A DNA stretch of 64,000 bases from NCBI GenBank assembly GCA_020629965.1, contig JAHDCG010000001.1:120644-184643 (forward strand). The letters are read 5' to 3'. Within the stretch, counting starts at the first letter, position 1. Every line of letters begins with the position of its first letter. This stretch comes from Saprospiraceae bacterium (GTDB lineage: Bacteria > Bacteroidota > Bacteroidia > Chitinophagales > Saprospiraceae). The translations under genes were made by a program, and so were the position numbers. Below, piece by piece: positions 57,086-64,000 of this stretch. The notes under the pieces are model-generated. The model was not told where the DNA came from. It saw only the letters and a program-made list of their open reading frames with translations, and made no database searches.

Positions 57086-58147
57086 TTGTCTGAAGTCCTG
57101 CTTAAGCTGCTCCGTTTTTTTAATATTGTGGTGATTTTCGCCACCTTCTTCGCTTATCTGTCTCCTTTTATCAGTCCGCACGTAACGTGGTTTTTTGCGG
57201 TATTCGGTCTTTTTTACCCGGTTTTATTGACGCTCAATTTCCTTTTTTTCTTTTTCTGGCTGTGGCGCAAGAAGACGTATTGCCTTTTTTCGTTAGGCTG
57301 TATTTTGTTGGGCTGGACGCACATTAGCGGTCTGACCGGTTTCAATTTTTCGCAGGAAAAACCCACCGAACCGATTACCGTGGTGACTTTCAACGTCAGA
57401 AATTTTCGTTCGCTTTTTTGGGGCAGAAATGACAGAAGCGAGCAGCAAAAAGCATTTCGGGATGCCGTAAAAGAGGAAACGGGTAACGTAGAAATTATGT
57501 GTTTGCAGGAATTTTCGGCAACGAAACGCGCAATCGGCGGTATTAAAAAACTGTTTGACTTACCTCATTTCAAAAGATATAAGTCCCGCGGAACGGCAAT
57601 TTTTTCCAAGTATCCGATAAAAGACTACGGTCGCATTGTATTTGAGGATACGGGAAACTCTTGCCTGTGGGCAGATTTAGAGATTGAAAAACAAATCGTA
57701 CGCGTCTATTCCGTGCATTTGGAATCTTCTAAAATCAGCGATGCCGCCTCGCAACTTAAAAAGGACGCCAACCTGCGTGATAAAGAAACCTGGTCGGGCA
57801 TTCGCGGTATTTTGGGCAGATATCGGCGCTCGACCAATCGCCGAGTGGAGCAAATTACTCAAATTAAAACACATATTGCCGAAACAGATTATCCGGTGAT
57901 TGTCTGCGGAGATTTCAACGATACGCCGACTTCTTTTGTCTATCGCAAAATATCGGAAGATTTGTGTGATAATTTTAAAGAAGCGGGACGTGGTTGGGGG
58001 GCGACTTACGCGGGCAGTATTCCGATGCTGAAAATCGACTATATTTTTACTCCGCAAAAGAAATTTCGCGTTTACGAGCACGGTGTTTTAAATGACATCG
58101 ATATTTCAGACCACTATCCCGTTTTTAGTCAGTTGGAGTTGAGGTAG
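57086..58147 (+). CDS. Membrane-anchored endonuclease/exonuclease/phosphatase family protein
   Basis: 353 residues. Two or three N-terminal hydrophobic segments (about 8-28, 32-56, 63-80) are followed by an EEP domain (about 95-350). Conserved residues lie in TVVTFNVRNF, MCLQEFSA (catalytic Glu), VIVCGDFNDTP (DxN), DYIFT and ISDHYPVFS (Asp-His). The enzyme class hydrolyses phosphodiesters in nucleic acids or phospholipids. The start is TTG: the ATG at 57075 is out of frame. The gene ends inside the opposite folA frame by 23 bases. Confidence 0.88.
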   Translation: MSEVLLKLLRFFNIVVIFATFFAYLSPFISPHVTWFFAVFGLFYPVLLTLNFLFFFFWLWRKKTYCLFSLGCILLGWTHISGLTGFNFSQEKPTEPITVVTFNVRNFRSLFWGRNDRSEQQKAFRDAVKEETGNVEIMCLQEFSATKRAIGGIKKLFDLPHFKRYKSRGTAIFSKYPIKDYGRIVFEDTGNSCLWADLEIEKQIVRVYSVHLESSKISDAASQLKKDANLRDKETWSGIRGILGRYRRSTNRRVEQITQIKTHIAETDYPVIVCGDFNDTPTSFVYRKISEDLCDNFKEAGRGWGATYAGSIPMLKIDYIFTPQKKFRVYEHGVLNDIDISDHYPVFSQLELR

Positions 58148-58640
58148 TATCGCGGCGTTCGTATATTTTAAAAGTGTAGCGATGCTCGTTTTTCTCATCC
58201 GGCTCGTGGCTTTCCGTCGAGACTAATTTCCATTCCTTTCCGTCCAATTCCGGAAAATAAATATCTCCCTCGACTTTTAGTTCCACTTCCGTCAAATAGA
58301 CTCTGTCCCAATATTTTTGGCTTTGCTCGTAAATCTGCCCGCCGCCGATTATGAATACTTCGTGTTCGCCGTTGTTGAGAGCGGCTTCCAATGCTTCTTC
58401 AATCGAGTGCGCGACGACGCAGTTGCTGACCGTGAAAAAAGGGTTGCGAGAAAGTACGACATTCGTTCGCTTGGGCAGCGGTCTGCCGATGGAGTAATAG
58501 CAATTCTTGCCCATAATGATGTGATGGTTTAAAGTCACTTTTTTAAAGTACTTCAAATCCGCCGGTAAATACCACGGAATATCATTGTCTTTACCGATGA
58601 CATTATTCTCGGCGACGGCGACGATGGCAGATACTATCAT
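58125..58640 (-). CDS. folA: Dihydrofolate reductase
   Basis: 171 residues. It reduces dihydrofolate to tetrahydrofolate with NADPH. Signatures: VSAIVAVAENNVIGKDNDIPW with the substrate Asp/Glu in the following PADLKYFKK, IMGKNCYYSIGRPLP, NVVLSRN and IIGGGQIYEQ. The C-terminus overlaps the end of the convergent EEP gene by 23 bases. The next gene upstream (GHMP kinase) is 3 bases away, so both are co-transcribed. Confidence 0.95.
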   Translation of the reverse strand: MIVSAIVAVAENNVIGKDNDIPWYLPADLKYFKKVTLNHHIIMGKNCYYSIGRPLPKRTNVVLSRNPFFTVSNCVVAHSIEEALEAALNNGEHEVFIIGGGQIYEQSQKYWDRVYLTEVELKVEGDIYFPELDGKEWKLVSTESHEPDEKNEHRYTFKIYERRDTTSTPTD

Positions 58641-58643
58641 GTT

Positions 58644-59516
58644 TTAATTGTTGATTTTTAGTATTTTGTAAGAGGAAAGAGCTTCTTGTGTTTCGGCAAA
58701 ATCTTCGGTCATTCCTAAAATAAATCCGCCGCCGCCGGCACCGCACAGTTTAAATTTATACAAATTTCCTTTTAAACCTTCTCGCCAAATCGGTTCAAAC
58801 TCCGGCAGTATCATAGGTTTGAAAAATGAGAACTGTATCTCGCTGATTTTAGAAAATTGCGATTTAAATGCTCTTGCGTCACCGTTTAAATACGCTTTAA
58901 TTGCTGCTTTATTTGCAGGAAATAAATCCTGCATGAGAACTTGTTGGTCTCTCTCCCAATTCCGTAAGAACGATTGCACGAGCGGCTGAGTGCTTCTTTT
59001 TGTTTTGGTATCTAATAAAAACAGGGTGATGCGGGACAAAAAAGAAGGACTTACCGGCTCGATGTTACTTTTCGATTTGAGATGCAAGGGCTTTTGTAAA
59101 TAACAAATCAGCGGGTCGATACCCGAACTCGTGCCGTGAAAATAGCTTTCGATACCCGCCAAAACGGTTTTTAGCATCGTTAAATTTTCACTCTCGTTAC
59201 TTTTCGGCAATACGCAATACTTCTCAAAAACCGCCGCCGTCACCGCCCCCGAACTGCCGAGACCGTAGCCGGTGGGAATGGTAGAGGAGAAAAACAGCCC
59301 CCTGTCTAAATCTTCCCGAAATTTATCGACCGCAAAATCCGCCCATAAATCCGATTTTTCTAAGAAGTCCGCTAATTCATATAAGTGAAACTGCTTATCC
59401 GCAGCGTCCGGCGCATACTTCCAAACCCCTCCGTAGGTCGGAAACGGAATGACCAAAGCCTCTGCACCTTTAATCAAAATGTGCTCGCCGAACAGCAATA
59501 TTTTAGCGGGAATCAT
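58644..59516 (-). CDS. GHMP kinase, mevalonate kinase-like
   Basis: 290 residues. The ATP-binding motif PTGYGLGSSGAVTAAV (about 87-102), the N-terminal KILLFGEHILIKG and the C-terminal GAGGGGFILG are GHMP hallmarks. GTSSGIDPLI resembles the mevalonate kinase catalytic Asp region. Bacteroidota such as this often carry a mevalonate-type kinase set, but other isoprenoid genes are not in view. The exact substrate remains open. It is in one operon with folA and close to comF (21-base gap). Confidence 0.83.
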   Translation of the reverse strand: MIPAKILLFGEHILIKGAEALVIPFPTYGGVWKYAPDAADKQFHLYELADFLEKSDLWADFAVDKFREDLDRGLFFSSTIPTGYGLGSSGAVTAAVFEKYCVLPKSNESENLTMLKTVLAGIESYFHGTSSGIDPLICYLQKPLHLKSKSNIEPVSPSFLSRITLFLLDTKTKRSTQPLVQSFLRNWERDQQVLMQDLFPANKAAIKAYLNGDARAFKSQFSKISEIQFSFFKPMILPEFEPIWREGLKGNLYKFKLCGAGGGGFILGMTEDFAETQEALSSYKILKINN

Positions 59517-59537
59517 GGCGGCAAAAGTAGGAAAAAC

Positions 59538-60239
59538 TTAGGACGCCATTGCAATGGTCGCCATACTTAAAGTCGTGTTTTTTCCTTTGACGAGTTCGTT
59601 GGCGCAGACTTCGAGGGTTGCGCCCGTAGTGAGTACGTCATCGACCAGGAGGATATGTTTGTTTTTGATAAGTCCCGGTTTGGGTATGTGAAATACGCCG
59701 TCCATATTACCGAGTCGGTCGAATTTATCTTTTTTGGTTTGTGTATTCGTAAACACTTTCCTTTGCAAAATATCGGGTGACCAAGGTATTTCCATCGTTT
59801 CCGAAAGACCGATAGCAAACATATCGCTTTGATTGTAGCCGCGTATTACCTTCTTCTTCGGGTGCAGCGGCACGGGAACGATAAGGTCGATTGCTTTAAA
59901 ATCTTCGACTGCCGCGAGTTCATAACCGTAGGCACGCCCGATTTCGATGCCGAGTTCTTTTTTGCCGTGATATTTGAGTTGGTAGATGAGTTTTCTGACG
60001 TTACCGCCTTTTTTGTAGTGATAGTAGGACAAACCGTATTGCAGCGGTACGCGTCCGAAAAATCTCTCGGTGAAGGAGTTGACTTTTTGTTTATGAAAAT
60101 TAGTGCGCGGGAGGGAAAGGCGACATTGCAGACAGGTGTTTTCGTCGCGGTCGGCGAGTTCTTCTTGGCAGCAGTAGCAGATTTGCGGATAGAAAATATC
60201 GAGTAAACTGCGGTATGCTTCCGTAAAGGGATTTTTCAT
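59538..60239 (-). CDS. ComF family protein
   Basis: 233 residues. N-terminal zinc ribbon with CYCCQEEL and CLQCRLSLP (four Cys), and a C-terminal phosphoribosyltransferase domain with the PRPP loop ILLVDDVLTTGATLE and PVPLHPKKKVIRGYNQSD. ComF proteins take part in DNA uptake in naturally competent bacteria, though in many others the role is unknown. It heads the comF - GHMP kinase - folA group on the minus strand. A weak hairpin (about 60334-60380) lies upstream in a 166-base gap. Confidence 0.9.
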   Translation of the reverse strand: MKNPFTEAYRSLLDIFYPQICYCCQEELADRDENTCLQCRLSLPRTNFHKQKVNSFTERFFGRVPLQYGLSYYHYKKGGNVRKLIYQLKYHGKKELGIEIGRAYGYELAAVEDFKAIDLIVPVPLHPKKKVIRGYNQSDMFAIGLSETMEIPWSPDILQRKVFTNTQTKKDKFDRLGNMDGVFHIPKPGLIKNKHILLVDDVLTTGATLEVCANELVKGKNTTLSMATIAMAS

Positions 60240-60405
60240 GTATGTGTGTTGTGTGTTTTCTCTTACAAATCGGGATAAATGTAGGTTGAATTATCGAGAC
60301 TGCCAAATTTTGTGTAGTCAGTTTGTAAAACGACAACAGCCACTACCCGAATTTAGTCGGATAACGGCTATTGAGATGTTATCATTTAGGCAATTTTAAT
60401 ATTAT

Positions 60406-61179
60406 TTAGAAAGCGTTGAGACCTACCATATTTCCCGTTTTGTGAGAAAAACGTAAGAGCAGCATCCGACAATATTCAAAATGCCCCGGTGAGCAACGCT
60501 GTTCATTCTCCGTATCGGTATCGGGAACATAAGCGCAAGGTCTATTTCGCCATTTTAATCTGATAAAATATCTAAAAGTAGTATATTGGGTACCGTAATT
60601 AAATGTTTTACAAGTAGGTTCGCCGAGTGTTTGTAAAAAAAAGGTACTATCGGGAGGTACGCAATCAAATATCTTTTCATAATGCGGATTCCAACCGTAA
60701 AGTTGTGTTATGGTGTCATTATAAAAGTCCAAACGATTTTTTCTAAACACCCTGGCCTCCAACCTATCCGCAGGTTCACCCGTTATACCATAGATGTTAT
60801 AGTCCCAATAATTGTCCTCTATAATGGGATACATTGTTTTCAACTGTTGAAACATAATGTGTGCGCATGTATCTGCTCCGTCCGGTAATGTCATGTTCCA
60901 TTCTGCGGGCGGCGCAGGAACATCACGATAGGTCGGCATACCCGGTGTCGGGGGATGAATAGCATCAGTCGGTCCGGGAAGCCCGTATTTCGCTATGGAT
61001 GAGTCTGTCTTTGCCTGTAATTCCTCAAGCGTGTATGAACCTGACGTTAGGGTGGAATCAATTGTTCCTTCCGTTGAGTTAGGTATTGTTTCGGTCATGG
61101 TTGATTTCTTCTTGCAAGTCATAGAAAAAAACGACAGGCAGAATAGTAATCCCAAAAATAATTTGAACAGCCGACTCAT
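60406..61179 (-). CDS. Lipoprotein coupled to the phase-variable T9SS gene
   Basis: 257 residues. Lipoprotein signal MSRLFKLFLGLLFCLSFFSMTC (Cys 22). The mature part starts KKKSTMTETIP, then a Pro-rich stretch (IHPPTPGMPTYRDVPAPPAEW) and a domain with YPIIEDNYWDYNIYGITGEP, KIFDCVPPDSTFF and six Cys in the second half, likely in disulfides. No known domain. Its start overlaps the stop of the upstream gene (ATGA at 61176-61179), so the two are translationally coupled. Composition is more AT-rich than elsewhere. Confidence 0.68.
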   Translation of the reverse strand: MSRLFKLFLGLLFCLSFFSMTCKKKSTMTETIPNSTEGTIDSTLTSGSYTLEELQAKTDSSIAKYGLPGPTDAIHPPTPGMPTYRDVPAPPAEWNMTLPDGADTCAHIMFQQLKTMYPIIEDNYWDYNIYGITGEPADRLEARVFRKNRLDFYNDTITQLYGWNPHYEKIFDCVPPDSTFFLQTLGEPTCKTFNYGTQYTTFRYFIRLKWRNRPCAYVPDTDTENEQRCSPGHFEYCRMLLLRFSHKTGNMVGLNAF

Positions 61180-63996
61180 AACTTCACAATTTTGAAGGTT
61201 TCGGAAGTGTTGCCGGCATGAAGATGCAACGTGTAAAAACCCTTTGGAAAAGACAGTAAGTCTATTTCTACAGAACCAATTTCAATGCTGCCTTCATCGA
61301 TTATTTGTCCCCTGATATCTGTCAGATAGTAATTGCTTACATTAGTAATATTGACAATTTTTATTATTCCGCTTGTTGGGTTCGGAAATACGACTTTCTC
61401 CTCGATATTATGATTGTGTGTTGAGTTGACTCCCCCGCAATTCCCGGTTCCTATCGGTGCAGGATTGACAATTACGGGCGTACCGTCATCTATTATTATG
61501 CATCCAGCTTGGATAATGTTTTGGCTTGTACTAAAAATCCTATTACCGCCCGTTGCGTCATTAATGGTAATACCTTCAATATTACCGGTAGGGTGCATTA
61601 GCGGACGGTCATCAAAATTATCGCTCAAAGCATGATTTATCTGGTGGGCGTGTCCGAGTTCATGTGTAAACAGTGTTACTATTCTATCTTGATTTGAATT
61701 AGTAGCAAGTGACTCACTAATAACTATATCAAGATCGCTCATAATTAAACCCCGAATTGTTTGATTTTGGCATCGAATAGGAAAATAAGCTTGAGATAAT
61801 GATAGTGAAGCTATACCGTTAGATGTATCTACATTACCGAAAGTAATAGAATTTATTTTATCATCTTCTTCCATATTAAGATTCGGAACAGCTTCATTCT
61901 TAATTTTGAACTTGACGTTGGTATTCGCACACCAGTTTTCCAAAGCAGTTTCAAATCCTTGTCTCAAATTTATATTATTAGTAATAGTTCCGGCAACTTC
62001 CGTGCTGAAAGTGAAAGTATATCCATCAGCATCTGGCTCTTCTCCTGACCTCAATCCCAGACGGTAAGTATTGCTTTCGTTTGCAAGTCTAAAATTGGAC
62101 AATGAATAAGGTATAAATAATTCTTCTTCTGACTTTCTTGTCAGGTTACAACCATTTCTCACCTTTATCTGTCCAGTTGCTGCTACACCGTTCGGACCTG
62201 CTAACCAATCTGTAGAAGGTACCTTTACTTTTATCTCTGTATCACTCCACTGGTTATTTGCCCCATTAATAGAAAAGTCATTTGATCCTGCAGCAATGTA
62301 TAAAGGGCTCGGACTGCCTTGTTCAAGTCGATCTCCGTTACGAAAAAGAACGGAACTTCCCGTACCGTTATCTCCCGGGTTGTCACCATGGATAAATGTC
62401 CCAAAATTAGTTCCTGTAATTGTTAGTACCTGCTCATCGCCTGTAATTATTTCATCAGGAGAAATATCTGTGATAGTTATTTCACCCGAACAGCCGCAGG
62501 CTAATATATTAACAGGAGGACTTGTTGTTACTATATCATAAACTCCGGTCGCCATCAAATCCGTATCGTAGTATGCGCTCTGTTCTTGCATTCCTGCATT
62601 TAAAAAAGTAAGCTCCGGTGCTTCTTCACAATCATCCATGCGCAACTTTAGGCGTATGAACGGAATTGGGTTAGTTGTAATTGACGGAAATGCCGCTACT
62701 GGGGGGAAAGGTGTTTCAGGAGCAATAATTAATTCAAAAGAGTTATTTGTAAGTTGACTTCCTGTCAGTTCAAAAGCATCAATATAATCACTATACATTG
62801 TGCCGGGGGTATTATCAATAGTGAGAAGTCCGTCCAAAAACTGGTTAGTAAAGAAGGCAGTAGCACTATGACTAAATATTAATCTTGTTTGAAGCAGGCG
62901 GTTATCATTGGTAGAAGACGCCGCAAATACCGTAAAGGCGTATTCGGGATTTGCCGGGACGGTGGTATCGTACTCAATATCCCCGATTGTATATTCTAAG
63001 TTATCATTTACACCTTCAATGGCAATACCAATCATTGAGTCTTCAATTTCAATACGGTCGAATGCGCGTATTCTACCCTTGCAAATGTATTCACCTTGAA
63101 TGTCGGTAAGTTCTAATAACTTTTCGAGTTGACCAGGTAAACTATTTATCGCGACGGCGGGTACGTTAAAATGCAATCGCAGTATAGATTGATAATCGGA
63201 AGTAATTAATATAGAGTTTACCGCCGCTTGGGTACGTTGCACATCGACTTCGGCGAGTTCTAAAGTTATGTCTTGGCTTGTAATATCGTAAGATTCGGCT
63301 ACGGCGGGTTCAATTGTTTCAGCGTCCAAAGACTCATTATTTGCTGCATTAACTCCAAAAAATAATGTATCGTATTCTATTTTAGCATTAAGCGCGTATA
63401 ATTCATTGGATGTACCGTCGGTACGAGCTTTCAAATCGATATAACCTGCTATCGAGTCTAAACCGGGGGTAAGGAAAAGGTTACCGAACTTTAAGTAAAG
63501 ATTGTTATCACCCTCTGCGCAATCGCGCGAAGATTTAACGAGGTTCGGTTTTGTTTCCCAATTACGATAGGCACGTAAGTAGTCCTTTTGATTAAAATCA
63601 GGAACAATGTTTTTGACTAAGTATGCATTTCCTGTCGGGATGCAATCCGTACACAATTCTAAAGCTAACAAATAATTGTAGTCATAGTGAAACTGAAGGG
63701 CGTGAGAGACAACCAAAACTCCTTCCTTGGTACTACCACCACGGGTTAGTACGGGAATATCGCCGTCGAAAGGGGTATCTCCCGAAAAAATACGATTTAC
63801 GTTCAAATAATTAACGGTATAAATCGTATTACCCGTGCGAGAAATCTGACTTTCCGTTTTTACCAATTGGGCATCGACAATGATACCTTCGGGCGGCAGT
63901 TTATCGGTAAACGATTGTCCGCTAAGTGAATTTGAGCATATCAAAAGAAGAGAAGAGAAGAGAAGAGAAGAGAAGAGAAGAGAAGAATTCTTTCAT
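61176..63996 (-). CDS. T9SS-exported metalloprotease-like protein, phase-variable start, OFF
   Basis: The frame from 63942 down to 61176 encodes about 920 residues. It has beta-rich sequence, an IPT/TIG-like domain (about 485-590, ITDISPDEIITGDEQVLTIT), a zincin motif HELGHAHQINH (HExxHxxxxxH, near 760), and a T9SS type A sorting domain at the end (VFPNPTSGIIKIV, LTDIRGQIIDEG, FPKGFYTLHLHAG, ETFKIVKL). The only good start, the ATG at 63996, encodes MKEFFSSLLFSSLLFSS but is out of frame and stops at 63922-63924. Eight CTTCT units lie between. One more unit, or two fewer, would join a signal peptide ending LLLICSNSLSGQ to the body. The ON-frame has TGA at 63995-63993, so no upstream start can rescue it. 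A TTG at 63944 is possible but gives no signal peptide. Confidence 0.82.
63946..63985 (-). repeat. Eight tandem CTTCT units inside signal-peptide codons
   Basis: Plus-strand AGAAG x 8, exactly 40 bases with no interruption. Units of five shift the frame, and three units encode the FSSLL pattern that forms the hydrophobic core of the signal peptide. Slipped-strand copying at such tracts is a known cause of phase variation. It begins 12 bases after the ATG at 63996. Confidence 0.9.
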
Positions 63997-64000
63997 GATT

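Noticed and set aside
63942..63944. TTG at 63944 as the true start of the T9SS protein
   Set aside because: It would remove the signal peptide needed for T9SS export, while the ATG 52 bases upstream begins a perfect signal if the repeat number changes. It is kept as an alternative only.

Overview
This window comes from a chromosome of the phylum Bacteroidota, most likely a Saprospiria/Lewinella-like lineage. The phylum call rests on several things read in the sequence: promoters of the TTG-N20-TAnnTTTG type (for example 2062-2092, 5056-5088, 37971-38001), two proteins with type IX secretion (T9SS) C-terminal sorting domains, a TonB-dependent receptor with a carboxypeptidase-regulatory-like N-terminus, a TPR/PD40/OmpA protein, many lipoproteins, and a ZapA - RNase Y gene order. 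The class-level placement is inference. No rRNA, tRNA, CRISPR array, prophage or complete insertion sequence was seen.

Layout. 0-5 kb: cysQ, a WaaE-like glycosyltransferase, a PadR regulator with a PspC protein, and a Rieske/FAD oxidoreductase. 5-8 kb: an antitoxin next to a deleted PIN toxin, then a lone DUF5682 gene. 8-21.5 kb: a Reeler-like T9SS protein, a DsbD-type transporter with a duplicated sensor domain, gpmI, lipoproteins, an M14 peptidase and a large amidohydrolase. 21.6-30.7 kb: a PLP deaminase-like gene, ligA, an Rpn-type nuclease and the zapA - rny block. 31-42 kb: pirin, galE, an M15 peptidase, a flippase, a lone RNA ligase, a 2-oxoacid dehydrogenase E2 and a TPR-PD40-OmpA-SPOR protein. 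42-53.9 kb: a second M14 peptidase, parE, a large TonB receptor, rsmA and a secreted TonB_C protein. 54-60 kb: an O-antigen ligase, two rhomboids with an EEP hydrolase, folA, a GHMP kinase and comF. 60.4-64 kb: a more AT-rich two-gene unit encoding a lipoprotein and a large T9SS-exported metalloprotease-like protein.

The most striking observation is at the right edge. The T9SS metalloprotease-like gene (minus strand, ATG at 63996) begins with eight tandem CTTCT units inside its signal-peptide codons. With eight units the ATG frame runs into a stop after 24 codons. Nine or six units would join it to the 900-residue body. The arrangement is that of a phase-variable surface or secreted protein, here in the OFF state. 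The downstream lipoprotein overlaps it by an ATGA junction and would probably vary with it.

Other points of interest are a PIN toxin cut down to 42 codons beside an intact antitoxin, a DsbD with two recent copies of its N-terminal domain, orphan RNA ligase and DUF5682 genes, a possible 6S RNA between zapA and rny, a promoter-plus-terminator unit upstream of the E2 gene, and several families of dispersed palindromic intergenic repeats. One of these is an 80-bp element with 14-bp GGTACGGGGTACTT ends, present twice.
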